From Laspinema palackyanum D2a (GTDB lineage: Bacteria; Cyanobacteriota; Cyanobacteriia; Cyanobacteriales; Laspinemataceae): DNA of 54,396 nt. Position 1 is the first letter of the stretch. Every line of letters begins with the position of its first letter. Shown here piece after piece: positions 35,914-46,689 of this stretch. The stretch lies in contig JAMXFF010000024.1 in assembly GCA_025370845.1 (NCBI GenBank), forward strand, positions 1-54,396. Direction: 5' to 3'. The notes beneath the pieces are model-generated. The model ran no database searches. It saw only the letters and a program-made list of their open reading frames with translations, and was not told where the DNA came from. The position numbers were made by a program, and so were the translations under genes.

Positions 35914-38034
35914 ATGAATCCAGACAATAATTCTGAACAAAAGAAACTTGAAAGTTTAGAAATGTTTCGCCGGGAGACCGGGGAAAACTTAACCACAAAC
36001 CAGGGAGTTATAATTGATGACACCAATAATTCCCTAACTGCTGGTGAGCGAGGTCCGACGTTAATGGAAGACTTCCATTTCCGCGAAAAAATGACCCACT
36101 TTGACCATGAACGAATTCCCGAACGGGTAGTTCATGCCCGGGGTTCAGCGGCGCATGGTTATTTTCAAGTCTATGAATCAATGGCGGAATACACTAAGGC
36201 CAAATTCCTCCAAGACCCTTCGGTGAAAACTCCGGTATTTGTCCGATTCTCCACGGTAGTCGGATTCCGGGGTTCAGCGGATACGGTGCGGGATGTGCGA
36301 GGGTTTGCTACTAAGTTTTATACCGAAGAAGGGAATTACGACTTAGTAGGCAATAATATGCCGGTCTTTTTCATTCAGGATGGGATTAAATTCCCAGATT
36401 TGGTCCATGCGGTTAAACCTGAACCGCACAATGAGATGCCCCAAGCTTCTGCGGCCCATGATAATTTCTGGGACTTTATCTCCCTGATGCCGGAATCGAT
36501 GCACATGATTATGTGGGTGCTTTCCGATCGCGCTTTACCTCGCAGTTACCGCATGATGCAAGGGTTCGGCGTCCATACTTTCCGCTGGATTAATGAGCAA
36601 GGAAAAGCCCATTTGGTGAAGTTGCACTGGCGACCCCCTCTCGGGATGCATTCCTTAGTCTGGGATGAAACCCAAAAGCTGGCGGGGAAAGACCCTGATT
36701 TTAATCGGCGCGACCTCTGGAATGCGATCGAGATGGGCCATTATCCTGAATTTGAACTGGGAGTCCAACTCGTTGCTGAGGAAGATGCGGATAATTTTGA
36801 CTTTGATTTGTTAGACCCTACCAAGCTAATTCCCGAGGAATTAGTGCCGGTGAAAATCATTGGCAAAATGACCCTAAACCGCAATCCCGATAACTTTTTT
36901 GCGGAAACTGAACAAGTAGCATTCCACCCCGGTCATGTCGTCCCGGGAATTGATTTTAGCAACGACCCGTTGTTACAAGGTCGCTTGTTCTCTTATACCG
37001 ATACCCAGTTAATCCGGTTAGGCGGACCGAACTTTGCTGAACTTCCCATTAACCGTCCGGTTGCGCCGACCCATAACAATCAACGAGATGGGTATTCGCG
37101 ACAAACCATTGATAAGGGTCAAGTGAATTATTTCCCCAATTCCCGGGCGGGGGGTTGTCCGATGGCGAATCCGGAGAATATGCGCGCTTATACTCACTAT
37201 GCAGAAAAGGTGGAAGGGCTGAAGATTCGCAAACGCAGTGATAGTTTTAAGGATCATTTCAGTCAAGCGACTTTGTTCTGGAATAGCTTATCTGAGGTGG
37301 AACAGGATCACATCGTTTCTGCCAGTCACTTTGAGTTAGGGAAGGTGGAAGACAAGCAGATTCAGCAACGGATGGTGGATTTGTTTAATCATGTGGATCA
37401 TGAATTAGCCAAGCGTGTTGCCAAGGGGATTGGCATCTCACCTCCCACTGAACCCGCCCTGGAAAATCACGGTCATCGTTCTCCCTCCCTGAGTATGGAG
37501 AATACGGTTAAGGATTCGGTCAAGAGTCGGCAGGTGGCGATTTTAGCCGCCGATGGGTTTGATGGAACTCAGTTAATGCAAATGAAACAGGCATTGGAGG
37601 ATGCGGGGGCAAGTGCCAAGATTGTCTCGAAGTTTGGCGGCATGATTACCAGTGCATCTGGTGAGCAAATGAAGGTGGATAAGATGTTTATCGCCACGGG
37701 TTCGATTATGTATGATGCGATTTATGTTCCCGGGGGACAACAAAGCATCGAGACGTTGAAGCAGGAGGGAGACGCGATTCATTTTATTAATGAGGCGTTC
37801 CGGCATTGTAAGGCGATCGCCGCCACAGGTGAAGGGGTGGAATTGCTCAAGGCATCGAGTATCCAAGGGGTGAGCTTATTAGAGTCTGACTCCAATGGAC
37901 AGGTGCAGTCGGAGAAAGGGGTGGTCACTCTCACTGGAGGGTCCGAGATCCACTCGGCAGCAGATGCCTTTATTCAGGCGATCGCCCAACATCGTCACTG
38001 GGTCAGAGAACAGAAAGAAAGAGTACCGGCCTAA
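35914..38034 (+). CDS. katE: Large-subunit catalase, HPII (KatE) type
   Basis: Heme enzyme disproportionating hydrogen peroxide. 706 residues. The distal histidine is in [14 protein letters not shown] (His about 74), the conserved asparagine in [14 protein letters not shown], and the proximal heme tyrosine in [11 protein letters not shown]. The C-terminal 170 residues (from [19 protein letters not shown]) form the DJ-1/PfpI-like flavodoxin domain that defines the large clade-2 enzymes. All core residues appear present. It is a single-gene unit. The spacer before it contains no OxyR- or PerR-like site that I can support. Confidence 0.95.
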   Translation: MNPDNNSEQKKLESLEMFRRETGENLTTNQGVIIDDTNNSLTAGERGPTLMEDFHFREKMTHFDHERIPERVVHARGSAAHGYFQVYESMAEYTKAKFLQDPSVKTPVFVRFSTVVGFRGSADTVRDVRGFATKFYTEEGNYDLVGNNMPVFFIQDGIKFPDLVHAVKPEPHNEMPQASAAHDNFWDFISLMPESMHMIMWVLSDRALPRSYRMMQGFGVHTFRWINEQGKAHLVKLHWRPPLGMHSLVWDETQKLAGKDPDFNRRDLWNAIEMGHYPEFELGVQLVAEEDADNFDFDLLDPTKLIPEELVPVKIIGKMTLNRNPDNFFAETEQVAFHPGHVVPGIDFSNDPLLQGRLFSYTDTQLIRLGGPNFAELPINRPVAPTHNNQRDGYSRQTIDKGQVNYFPNSRAGGCPMANPENMRAYTHYAEKVEGLKIRKRSDSFKDHFSQATLFWNSLSEVEQDHIVSASHFELGKVEDKQIQQRMVDLFNHVDHELAKRVAKGIGISPPTEPALENHGHRSPSLSMENTVKDSVKSRQVAILAADGFDGTQLMQMKQALEDAGASAKIVSKFGGMITSASGEQMKVDKMFIATGSIMYDAIYVPGGQQSIETLKQEGDAIHFINEAFRHCKAIAATGEGVELLKASSIQGVSLLESDSNGQVQSEKGVVTLTGGSEIHSAADAFIQAIAQHRHWVREQKERVPA

Positions 38035-38072
38035 ATCGGGTTAGGGGATTGCAAAATATAAATCATTCAAAC

Positions 38073-38134
38073 GTTTGTAGTAACTCCTTCAGGGGTTTCT
38101 TTAAAGATGACTCAATCAAGGAGTCACTACGAAC
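38073..38134. repeat. Short family-A palindromic element (62 bp)
   Basis: Begins GTTTGTAGTAACTCCTTCAG and ends GGAGTCACTACGAAC, the standard terminal inverted repeat, but encloses only about 20 bases and lacks both internal hairpins. The stem bases have changed together (ACTCCTT pairs with AAGGAGT), so pairing is kept despite the sequence change. Confidence 0.82.
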
Positions 38135-38293
38135 ATTTTGGAGGGTTTACTTTTTGGAGTTCCCTTATCCCTCGTCGGGTCATCATTTCCTGACGAGGAT
38201 ACTCTCAAGGGTAGGGGCAAATCTATCAATTGCCCCTACAGGGGATTTAGAGAATCCCAATGTAAGCTCAAAGCAGTCGCCCAGGTTGGTTCA

Positions 38294-41200
38294 TTAGAAC
38301 AGTCCTTGGGATTGTGCCAGCAGGCGGGTAGCTTCCTCCGAACCCAGGGATGGACTAAACAAATACCCCTGCATTTCATAGCAGTCGAGACTGAGCAAAC
38401 AATCCCGTTGAACCGCAGTTTCCACCCCTTCCGCCACCACACTCATATTCAGTTTTTGTCCCAGGGTAATAATCGCCGAAACGATCGCCGCTTCTTTGGC
38501 ATTCAGTGCGATATCCCAGACAAAAGACTTGTCAATTTTCAGGGTTTGGAAGCAAAATTTTTTCAGATAATTCAGAGAAGCATAGCCAATTCCAAAATCA
38601 TCGATCGCCGTGGAAATTCCCATTGTGCGAAACTGACGCAAAATGTTATCGGTCAAATCCGGGTCATGCATCGCCGTGGTTTCGCTGATTTCTAACCCTA
38701 ACCAATGGGGGTCTAGCTTTGCCTCCCCTAGCATTTGGGAGATGATTTCCACTAAATCGGGATGGTGGAATTGCCGAGTTGAGAGATTCACCATCATCCG
38801 AATCGGAGGTAATCCCGCATCCTGCCATGTTTTGTTTTGAGCGATCGCCTGCTGCAACACCCACCAACCCAATTTGATAATCTCACAGTTGTCTTCTGCG
38901 ATCGGGATAAAGGTATGGGGAGGGACTAATCCCAAATTAGGGTGTTGCCACCTCACTAGCGCTTCCATCCCTACCACTGCGCCGGTTTTAAGATTCACCT
39001 GGGGTTGGAATTCCAAAAAAAATTCTTCTCGTTTTAAAGCCTCATGGAGTGAATTGTCCAAAACCAGTAACTCTGAAGCTTCCGAACTCATGGCGGGAGA
39101 GTATATCTGGTAGTGATTCCGGCCCTGTTCTTTGACCCGATAAAGGGCTGTATCCGCATTTTTAATTAAAGTTTCCGGGTCATCTCCATCCCGGGGATAA
39201 AGCGCCAAACCAATACTCCCCGTAATATAGAGTTGGTTGCCTTCAATCTCAAAAGCCGGACGGAGACATTCTAGGAGACGTTGGGCAATCTGGGCGGCAT
39301 CTTCGGTACTGGTAATTCCTTCTAACAACAGGATAAATTCATCGCCACCCCAGCGCACGATGATATCACTATCCCGTAGACAACTTCTCAAGCGTGAGGC
39401 AGCGGTTTGGAGGAGTTCATCGCCGACAGCATGACCGAGGGTATCGTTAATGATTTTGAAGCGATCGAGGTCCAGAAACATCACCGCCAGTTGCTCTTTC
39501 TCCTGTTTGGCCGTTGCGATCGCCATCGGCAGGCGTTCATCCAAGAGTTGCCGATTGGGTAAACCCGTGAGACGGTCATGATAGGCTTGATGGCGAATCA
39601 TTTCCTCTTGGTGATGACGGTGGAGGGCACCGCCTATACTTGCAGCGATCGCACTTAAAATCGAGACTTCGCTTTTGGACCAGGGACGATCAACCTGAAT
39701 GTCATCAAAGCCGATGTATCCCCAAAATTCATTATTCACCAGGATCGGAACCATCAAACTTGATCGCGTTCCCTCTTGAGCAAACAGTTGTTGTTCGGCT
39801 GGATTCAAATTCTGGGCAATCAAACTGACCGTTTCACCGACTAACAAAGTATTGAGGAGGCTGGAGCGCAACTGGACGACGGAACAGGCCCCATTTTTAA
39901 AACCGACCTGGGGAGTTCGGGTCCACTCAAACCGAATCCACATTTGACAATGTTCCCGAGAGGTACAGTCGGAACAAGAGGAGAGGGTCGGGTCAGATTC
40001 CGAGGAACAGCCGAAGTTGTAGGCGGTGGTGGGATTGGATAACTCACAGATATAGACGCGATCGACCCCTGCCGCCTCTCCTAGGGTGGCGAGGGCATCC
40101 AATGCCGCTTGAGCCGTGTTGGTATTGGTCAGCAGGTGATTCATGGCTTGGGCGACCCCCAGCAATAGGTTATCCCGTTGGTGCAGTTCCGCCTCGGCTT
40201 GTTTGCGCTGGGTGATATCGACCACAGTGCCTTCATAACCGATGATTTCACCATTGCTATCGCGAATAGTCCGCGCACATTCAGAAATCCAGATAATGCG
40301 GCGATCGCGTCGATAAACCTGAGATTCAAAGCCCCAGACGGTCTCTTGTTCTTGTAACAACCGGCGAAACTCGGACCGGCGATGGGGGTCCACATAGAGT
40401 TGATGCTCGATATCCGTCAAGACTTCGATTAATTCTTCCGGGGAATCATATCCATAGATAGCGGCCAACATGGGATTAGCGGTGAGGTATTGACCACTGG
40501 GAGTGGTTTGAAAAATCCCTTCCACGGCATTTTCAAAGATGCTGCGATATTTGCGTTCCGCCTGCCGCAAAGCTTCTTCAGTTTGCTTGCGTTGATAATA
40601 ACTAGAGAGCATTTGGGCAATTACGCGCAGGAGTTGAGCATGGCTGGCGGACCAATTGGGTTGAATTTGGCGATCGTCAAATCCTAGAAATCCGACTAAT
40701 CGTTCTTCCTGGGAAAAAAGTGGGACGATGAGCAACGATTGGATATTTTGAGAGAGGAAGAAGGCTTTTTCGGCATGGGCGGCTTTCGGTAGCCATTGGA
40801 CATTACAGATATCTAAGATTTCCAGGACCGAGAGTTGGTCCATCAGCCAGGGGAAATCGGCAGATTGTAGGTTTTGGCGGTTCTGGATTTGGGAGATCGC
40901 CGCAGTGGAACACCATTCATAAGTGTTGCTAAATTGACCTCGGCGATCGTCGAACTCAAAAATATAGGCCCGTTCTACTCCGGCGGCAATGCCAACTCGG
41001 GCGAGGATTTTATGGAAGTTGGGTTCTCGGGTGGAGACGAACAAGCGGGAAATTTGAGATAATGCCGCTTCGATGACCAGTCGCTGATGGAGTTGTTCTT
41101 CGGCTTCTTTGCGTTCGGTGATATCCCGAGAATTAACTACAATTCCTTGGATGCTGGGATCATCGAGGCGGTTATTGGTTACGGATTCTAAGTAGACCCA

Positions 41201-42568
41201 AGTTCCATCGGCATGGCGAAACCGATATTCAATGGGTTTTAAGGATAAAGAGAAGTCCGGGCGATTGTTCAGGGTGAGGGGGGAAAAATCTGCCATGATT
41301 TTGGAGGGGTGGGGGTTATTGAATTTGCAGGGGTGTAGAGATCGCTTGGCGGTGGGGGCTTTGGGTCTAGGCAGAATTACCTCGCGAACCATTGCCACAT
41401 CTTCGGGATGGACGTAATCCAGGAGGCAGTGACCGAGTAAGCTATCGGGTTGATATCCTAAGATGCGATCGAGGGAGGGTGACCCATATAAAATTTTGCC
41501 GTCTGCGGACAAAATGGCGATGGTGTCTGAGGAGTTCTGCACCAAAGCGGCAAACCGTTCTTCTGCCCGTTTGCGATCGGTAATATCTTTGACCGTGCCT
41601 TCATAGGCAATAATTTTGCCATTGGCATCCCGGATCGTCCGCGCATTTTCAGAAATCCAAATGATGCTGCCATCTTTGCGATAGCACTGGGATTGGAAGT
41701 CCCACACCGCATCTTTTTCTTGTAGCAGGTGGTTCAGTTCCTGCCGTCGCGAGGGATCCACATAAAGCTGATGTTGGATATCCCGAATCGAATTCATCAC
41801 CTCTCCCGGTGAGTCGTACCCATAAATATGCGCCAGGGTCGAGTTAACCAAAAGGTATTCCCCGGACGGGTTACTTTGAAACATTCCTTCGATGGAACGC
41901 TCAAAAATATTCCGATATTTTTGTTCGGCTTTTCGTAAAGCTTCTTCTGCGCGTTTCTGGAACAGTACCGAGCCCAGTCCCCGGAGAAGTTCCGAAACCT
42001 GTTCAACGATCCCCCAATCTTCTGGGTGGGACTCCACCATGAAGAAGACCAAGACGGTCAGAATTTCCCCGTTGGCGAGAATGGGTACACCCAGGGCCGC
42101 TTTGATGCCCAGTTTTCGGGCGAGTTTCACCCGAGGAAAAATGGCCTGGGGCAGTTGAGATGCATCTGTGGCCCATTCTGGCTTTTGTTGAACCCAGACC
42201 CGTCCCGGTAGACCAATTCCGGGTAAAAAGGTTAGGGTTTCGCTTTGTTGGCGAAATTTTCCAATCTCTGGCAAGGGTCGCCCGAGGGCGTTGATTTTTC
42301 CGGCATACCATGCGGGACTACATTCTAGGTATCCGCCTTCAGAATTGAAGGACCAAGCTTCTCCATAATCCCATCCGGCAATTTCGCAGACTTGTCGCAG
42401 GGCCAAGCTTAATGCGGTGTCAAAATCCTCAGCTTGTGCAACGCCGAGGGTCAGTTGTTGTAAAACAGAGGCGCGGCTTGGGTTCATAAGTTCTTTGCTG
42501 GATTCCCGTTTGCTGATGTCTTGGCACAAGCCAAGAATCCCGCAAATGCTGCCTTCTAGGTTTTGCAT
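38294..42568 (-). CDS. Multi-sensor GAF/PAS - GGDEF - EAL c-di-GMP protein
   Basis: 1424 residues from the ATG at 42568. The frame is open to 42811, but those 81 codons (KRRPERTLRFLNPVHRQPSP) look unlike any domain. Order: a short PAS-end fragment (GSICGILGLCQDISKRE), GAF (about 30-200), PAS (about 215-335), PAS (about 340-490), GAF, PAS, GAF, GGDEF and EAL. The first and third PAS domains are near-duplicates (both have the IYGYDSP and HQLYVDP blocks). The cyclase site RWGGDEF is intact with an RDSD inhibitory site upstream; EALVRWQHP and DDFGIGYASL are intact for the phosphodiesterase. There is no membrane segment, so it is a cytoplasmic sensor. The lone PAS end at the N-terminus suggests the gene has lost a 5' domain. 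Confidence 0.9.
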   Translation of the reverse strand: MQNLEGSICGILGLCQDISKRESSKELMNPSRASVLQQLTLGVAQAEDFDTALSLALRQVCEIAGWDYGEAWSFNSEGGYLECSPAWYAGKINALGRPLPEIGKFRQQSETLTFLPGIGLPGRVWVQQKPEWATDASQLPQAIFPRVKLARKLGIKAALGVPILANGEILTVLVFFMVESHPEDWGIVEQVSELLRGLGSVLFQKRAEEALRKAEQKYRNIFERSIEGMFQSNPSGEYLLVNSTLAHIYGYDSPGEVMNSIRDIQHQLYVDPSRRQELNHLLQEKDAVWDFQSQCYRKDGSIIWISENARTIRDANGKIIAYEGTVKDITDRKRAEERFAALVQNSSDTIAILSADGKILYGSPSLDRILGYQPDSLLGHCLLDYVHPEDVAMVREVILPRPKAPTAKRSLHPCKFNNPHPSKIMADFSPLTLNNRPDFSLSLKPIEYRFRHADGTWVYLESVTNNRLDDPSIQGIVVNSRDITERKEAEEQLHQRLVIEAALSQISRLFVSTREPNFHKILARVGIAAGVERAYIFEFDDRRGQFSNTYEWCSTAAISQIQNRQNLQSADFPWLMDQLSVLEILDICNVQWLPKAAHAEKAFFLSQNIQSLLIVPLFSQEERLVGFLGFDDRQIQPNWSASHAQLLRVIAQMLSSYYQRKQTEEALRQAERKYRSIFENAVEGIFQTTPSGQYLTANPMLAAIYGYDSPEELIEVLTDIEHQLYVDPHRRSEFRRLLQEQETVWGFESQVYRRDRRIIWISECARTIRDSNGEIIGYEGTVVDITQRKQAEAELHQRDNLLLGVAQAMNHLLTNTNTAQAALDALATLGEAAGVDRVYICELSNPTTAYNFGCSSESDPTLSSCSDCTSREHCQMWIRFEWTRTPQVGFKNGACSVVQLRSSLLNTLLVGETVSLIAQNLNPAEQQLFAQEGTRSSLMVPILVNNEFWGYIGFDDIQVDRPWSKSEVSILSAIAASIGGALHRHHQEEMIRHQAYHDRLTGLPNRQLLDERLPMAIATAKQEKEQLAVMFLDLDRFKIINDTLGHAVGDELLQTAASRLRSCLRDSDIIVRWGGDEFILLLEGITSTEDAAQIAQRLLECLRPAFEIEGNQLYITGSIGLALYPRDGDDPETLIKNADTALYRVKEQGRNHYQIYSPAMSSEASELLVLDNSLHEALKREEFFLEFQPQVNLKTGAVVGMEALVRWQHPNLGLVPPHTFIPIAEDNCEIIKLGWWVLQQAIAQNKTWQDAGLPPIRMMVNLSTRQFHHPDLVEIISQMLGEAKLDPHWLGLEISETTAMHDPDLTDNILRQFRTMGISTAIDDFGIGYASLNYLKKFCFQTLKIDKSFVWDIALNAKEAAIVSAIITLGQKLNMSVVAEGVETAVQRDCLLSLDCYEMQGYLFSPSLGSEEATRLLAQSQGLF

Positions 42569-43782
42569 GGGTCGTCGTCTCACGCTATTGGTTTGGGATA
42601 GAGAAATCGGCAGGTAGGATTGGGATAGAGTCGGTGTAGATTGCACAATTAAGTGGTTTTTCCTACCTTGGGCTTCCCGGAGGAAGCCGGTCCTTAAAAC
42701 TCTGGACTCACCAGATGCGGTCGGGCTGGGCTGCCGGTGAACAGGGTTGAGGAATCTGAGGGTCCGTTCAGGTCGCCTCTTGTCTGGGGAGAATCCTACG
42801 GGAGTCGGCATTCAGACAGTCCCCTGAATACGGTTCTTCCCTTCGGCAGTCCAGCACTTCTGTGGTTTGAACCGTTGGCAGCAATCCAGCAAAATTTCCC
42901 TTGAACTGATTTGGGTCTCTCAAGGGCTAAATTGGAAGCAGCATCATCCCTCCTGGGTAACGAGAACCATTGAGGGAACGGTTCTAGCCAGGGCCAACTT
43001 GAATCGGTTGGGTTTCCGATTGCAGTATGGAAATTTTGGGGTTCAACCACGGCACCGACTGCATCTGAATGAGACATCTGAAGGGCCAATGCTAACTGAC
43101 AGAGAAAGGTTTTAACTTCTCTAAAAGAATCTATCCTATATGTCGGTGTAATTTCGGCAACAAATTACACAAAAAAACAACTATTTTTAACTTAATCTAA
43201 AGAACTAGACCCTTACCTCAAAAGGTAATTTTTGGCAATATTTAATTTCTCAAAAAAACGTAAACTTTTGTCAAGAAAATGTTGGGGAAACTCAGCCGTG
43301 GAAGAGTAGGGAAGGCAAAAGTTATCCCCACAATTGCTGGAAATGATGGGAGAGGGTTGGGACTTCGGAGCATGATTGCTCTAGCTTTGGGTGCGATCGA
43401 GTGATCAGGTTTAAAAATTTTTGCAATCCATTTAATTTCAATCAAGCCGGTGAAATCCGGCGATAAATGTCAGGAAGGAAAAGCTTTTCACCCCCCATGT
43501 ACCGGAAGAAAACCGCTCCCCTTCCGGGTCCTGAAATTTTGCATTCATTAAGTGAATGTTTTCCTGATTTCCTCCCTCTACTCACCTTTCAGGCCCCGGG
43601 GAAACCCCCAGTAAGTCAGGGACTTGTTGTTATTTGTAGTGTAAGTGAAGCCCAGTCACTTCGGTGATTTCTACAGATTTAATTCATAATCGGGGAGGAG
43701 CATCTCGGGTTTAAGGGCCGATCGCCTTTGCCGTCACGATAGAATAAAACAAAAGCCCATCTGAGCTCTGTATCCTTGAATC
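42569..43782. other. Long gene-free region
   Basis: About 1.2 kb. Notable structures: hairpin GGCTTCCCGGAGGAAGCC (42671-42688), hairpin GCCGG TGAAAT CCGGC (43446-43461), hairpin around CATTCATTAAGTGAATG (about 43540-43558) and a decayed family-A repeat near 43634-43672. The part 42569-43130 has moderate GC and short open frames on both strands with no recognisable product. It may be the remains of the lost 5' portion of the sensor gene or of an inserted element. Confidence 0.6.
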
Positions 43783-44364
43783 ATGTCTCTTGCACCGTGG
43801 CGATCGCCCCTATCCCATGCCCTTGCGCGCAACCGTAGCCGACCCGAATCTCGCTACTTCCAACTCGCCACAATCCGCCCAGACGGAACTCCCGCTAATC
43901 GCACTGTTGTCTTTCGCGGCTTTTTAGAGGAAACCAACCAACTCAAAATCGTCACCGATGCCCGCAGCCAAAAAGCCCAGCAAATCCCCGCCCATCCTCA
44001 TGGGGAAGTCTGCTGGTACTTCCCCATCACCCGGGAACAATTCCGCCTCCAGGGTCACCTGAGCTTAGTAGACCCTCATACCCCTAACCCCGCCTTGCAA
44101 CAAGCCCGTTGTCGGGAATGGCAGCAACTCTCCGACAGTACCCGACGCCAGTTTTCTTGGCCCGATCCCGCTGCACCCTGTGACGAATCCGAGGATTTCT
44201 CTCCCCCGGTCCTGGATACCAGTCAACCCCTGGCCCAGTTTTGTTTACTCTTACTCGATCCGATCACCGTGGATTGGTTAGAATTGCGAGGAGAACCCCA
44301 AAACCGCTGGCTTTATCAATTTAATGGCGATCGCACCTGGTCTCAGCAAGCCATTAATCCCTAA
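43783..44364 (+). CDS. PPOX-type (pyridoxamine-phosphate-oxidase-like) FMN-binding protein
   Basis: 193 residues with the split-barrel fold of FMN flavoproteins. RYFQLATIRPDGTPANRTVVFRG and VTDARSQKAQQIPAHP match the FMN-binding strand and SRK-like motif of the PdxH superfamily, and CWYFPITREQFRLQGHLSL follows. The C-terminus lacks the full PdxH dimerisation/substrate part, and the protein resembles the cyanobacterial Npun_F5749-type subgroup, so pyridoxal phosphate synthesis is not assured. The start is the ATG at 43783 (MSLAPWRSPLSHALARN), which matches the family N-terminus. It stands 121 bases before moaA and may be co-transcribed. Confidence 0.88.
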   Translation: MSLAPWRSPLSHALARNRSRPESRYFQLATIRPDGTPANRTVVFRGFLEETNQLKIVTDARSQKAQQIPAHPHGEVCWYFPITREQFRLQGHLSLVDPHTPNPALQQARCREWQQLSDSTRRQFSWPDPAAPCDESEDFSPPVLDTSQPLAQFCLLLLDPITVDWLELRGEPQNRWLYQFNGDRTWSQQAINP

Positions 44365-44485
44365 AAATCAGGCTCACCCCAATTATAAAAAGTTTTGAGA
44401 GCAACTCATCAAAATTTTGATAGGTCAAATCCCCGACTTGAATGAGAGTCTCGAAGGGTCTTCGTTAGAATAAGCACGATATCAG

Positions 44486-45562
44486 ATGAAAGCATCTAGG
44501 GGTCAAATGGGCAATCTTGTTGAAACTAACCCGTTAAAAAATACCACTCAGACGATTGAAGTCCCACCACAGCGAAACCGAGTGGATTATCTGAGGATTA
44601 GTTTAATTGACCGCTGCAATTTTCGCTGCCAATACTGTATGCCAGAAGGGGCAGAACTTGACTATATCCGGCAACAGGATTTACTCACTCGGGAGGAACT
44701 CTTAACGTTACTCAAAGAAGTGTTTATCCCTGTCGGATTTACGCGGTTTCGGTTAACCGGAGGGGAACCCCTAATTCGGGTGGATGTGGTGGAAATTGTC
44801 CAGGCGATCGCCACTTTGCCCCAAACTCAAGATTTAGCCCTAACCACCAATGGCTTTTTCCTAGCCCAAAAAGCCCAAACCCTCTATGATGCCGGACTGC
44901 GCCGGATTAATATTAGCCTCGACTCTCTGGAAGCGCAAACCTTTGATTTTCTAGCTGGAACTCGGGGAACCAGTCGCTGGCAACAAGTTTGGGATGGAAT
45001 TCAGGAAGCCTATCGGGTCGGATTTAACCCTTTAAAATTAAATGTCGTGGTGATTCCTGGAGTTAACGATCGCGAAGTTTTAGATTTAGCTGAATTAACG
45101 ATTGCCCGAAATTGGCACGTTCGCTTCATCGAATTCATGCCGATCGGGAATGGGGAATTATTTGGCGATCGGGGTTGGATTCCTTCAGAAGAACTGCGCC
45201 AACGCATTCGCGATCGCTGGGGATTAACCTCCGGACAAGTCACCGGAAATGGCCCTGCCGATGTGTTTCAGATTCCCAACGCCAAAGGTACCGTGGGATT
45301 TATTTCGCAGATGTCCGAATGTTTTTGCGATCGGTGTAACCGAATGCGCTTAAGTGCCGAAGGCTGGTTAAGGCCCTGTCTCCTCAACGAAACCGGCCAA
45401 ATCAACCTCAAAACCGCCCTCCGCAACGGTATTCCCCTTACGGAAATCCGCCAGCAAGTCGCTGATTTACTCGAACTCAAACCCGAAATCAACTACAAAC
45501 AGCGAGACTCCGGCACCGAAACCGGCAGCTACAGCCGTACCATGTCGCAAATTGGAGGATGA
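44486..45562 (+). CDS. moaA: GTP 3',8-cyclase (molybdenum cofactor synthesis)
   Basis: Radical SAM enzyme that, with MoaC, converts GTP to cyclic pyranopterin phosphate. 358 residues; an ATG at 44507 (MGNLVETNP) is an alternative start. The N-terminal cluster motif is [19 protein letters not shown] follows ([16 protein letters not shown]). The C-terminal second cluster is [20 protein letters not shown]. The protein ends in MSQIGG, the double-glycine tail required for activity in this family. Other moa/moe genes are not adjacent. The 3' end is duplicated in a 72-bp tandem repeat beginning in the last codons. Confidence 0.95.
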   Translation: MKASRGQMGNLVETNPLKNTTQTIEVPPQRNRVDYLRISLIDRCNFRCQYCMPEGAELDYIRQQDLLTREELLTLLKEVFIPVGFTRFRLTGGEPLIRVDVVEIVQAIATLPQTQDLALTTNGFFLAQKAQTLYDAGLRRINISLDSLEAQTFDFLAGTRGTSRWQQVWDGIQEAYRVGFNPLKLNVVVIPGVNDREVLDLAELTIARNWHVRFIEFMPIGNGELFGDRGWIPSEELRQRIRDRWGLTSGQVTGNGPADVFQIPNAKGTVGFISQMSECFCDRCNRMRLSAEGWLRPCLLNETGQINLKTALRNGIPLTEIRQQVADLLELKPEINYKQRDSGTETGSYSRTMSQIGG

Positions 45563-45680
45563 GGGATGGGGGTTCAAGTTTGTAGTAACGACTTCAGTCG
45601 TTTCCTCCGTACCCTGTCGCAAATTGGAGGATGAGGGATGGGGGTTCAAGTTTGTAGTAACGACTTCAGTCGTTACCGCG
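45537..45680 (+). repeat. 72-bp tandem duplication spanning the moaA 3' end
   Basis: Two copies, 45537-45608 and 45609-45680. The first contains the last eight codons and stop of moaA followed by the left half of a family-A element; the second repeats all of this, differing mainly at ATG to CTG and at the far end. Only the second copy continues into a complete family-A element. Confidence 0.9.
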
Positions 45681-45798
45681 TGGCGTAAGCGTTAGCTTAC
45701 GTCACGCCCCTTTGGATGCTCTGCCTCCAGTCCCCAATTGAGCGTGTCACGGCGGAAGCCGTGACACGAGAGCAACGACTGAAGTCGTTACTACGAAC
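45650..45798. repeat. Family-A palindromic element, inverted relative to copy 1 (149 bp)
   Basis: Standard ends with two internal hairpins: GTGGCGTAAGCGTTAGCTTACG and GTGTCACGGCGGAAGCCGTGACAC. These match those of the element at 18430-18601 read on the other strand. The element lies between convergent moaA and rpsD. Confidence 0.9.
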
Positions 45799-45842
45799 AT
45801 CTCCCCAATCCTCCCTATCCCCCCCCATCCATCCCCAAACTA

Positions 45843-45880
45843 AAAGCCCCCTTGCTGACGGGTTTGGGGGCTTTAAAAAA
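45843..45880 (-). terminator. Intrinsic terminator of rpsD
   Basis: Stem AAAGCCCCC/GGGGGCTTT with a 14-base loop. On the minus strand it is followed by TTTTAG-type sequence, about 50 bases after the rpsD stop. On the plus strand the trailing sequence is A-rich, so it acts mainly for rpsD. Confidence 0.78.
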
Positions 45881-45924
45881 TCTCTAATTAGGCTGCGCGG
45901 TAAGAAGCAGCGAGACTTGAAACG

Positions 45925-46533
45925 TTAGGCTTGTCGAGAATAGTATTCAACCACCAGGAGCTCATTAATTTGTAGCGCGATCCATTCCCGCTCAATAACT
46001 CCATTGACCTTGCCTTCTAGTTTGTTCTTGTCAAACTCTAAATGGCTCGGCATATTGGCTAAACCAGGAGATTGCAAATTAGCTTGGACCATCTGGCGAG
46101 ATTTTTCCCGATCGCGGACAACAATTACGTCTCCGGGACGGCAATTGTAACTGGGAATATCCACAACCCGACCATTAACCGTGAGGTGACCGTGATTGAC
46201 CAATTGCCGTGCCGCTGGAATCGTCGGTGCCATTCCCATACGGAAAATGGTATTATCCAGACGCATCTCCAGCAGTTGTAGCAGCACTTGACCTGTAGAA
46301 CCCGTGACGCGACGGGCGCGACGGACATAGCGCAGCAGTTGCTTTTCGCTCAAACCATAGTTAAAGCGCAGTTTTTGCTTTTCTTCTAAGCGGACTGCAT
46401 ATTCCGAGCGCTTTTTGCGGGCTTGCCCGTGCTGTCCTGGGGGATAGGCGCGCTTAGGAGTCTTGCGCGATAATCCGGGCAGTTCTCCTAAACGGCGTAC
46501 TATTCTCAGTCTCGGGCCTCGATATCGTGACAT
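45925..46533 (-). CDS. rpsD: 30S ribosomal protein S4
   Basis: Primary 16S rRNA-binding protein that nucleates assembly of the small-subunit body. 202 residues, the usual cyanobacterial length. N-terminal [20 protein letters not shown] and [13 protein letters not shown] match the family; the S4 RNA-binding domain covers about 90-155 ([20 protein letters not shown] ... [18 protein letters not shown]). It stands alone, as is common for cyanobacterial rpsD, which is outside the main ribosomal operon. It is divergent from the secreted Cys-repeat gene. Confidence 0.98.
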   Translation of the reverse strand: MSRYRGPRLRIVRRLGELPGLSRKTPKRAYPPGQHGQARKKRSEYAVRLEEKQKLRFNYGLSEKQLLRYVRRARRVTGSTGQVLLQLLEMRLDNTIFRMGMAPTIPAARQLVNHGHLTVNGRVVDIPSYNCRPGDVIVVRDREKSRQMVQANLQSPGLANMPSHLEFDKNKLEGKVNGVIEREWIALQINELLVVEYYSRQA

Positions 46534-46689
46534 TCCTTTTCCTCGTCAGTTGTTACACAGTTTTCCCAGACTCTCTAGTATAGATCTTTACTAGGTTCAG
46601 TTTCAAGTCTAACTTTAGATGACTTTGTTCTCAGAAACATCGGTTGAGGGTCAAATGTCCTGTTTTTTGTCATGAGGAGTCTTTAAATA

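Noticed and set aside
42796-43115. Overlapping open frames of 82-97 codons on both strands upstream of the multi-sensor gene
   Set aside because: Neither encodes a recognisable sequence and they overlap each other. I treat the region as non-coding or decayed.
43440-43510. Possible cobalamin-type riboswitch (GCCGGTGAAATCCGGC)
   Set aside because: Only this hairpin resembles the B12-box region. The conserved CGCAACTG-type core does not follow, and the downstream gene is not a cobalamin or metal gene.
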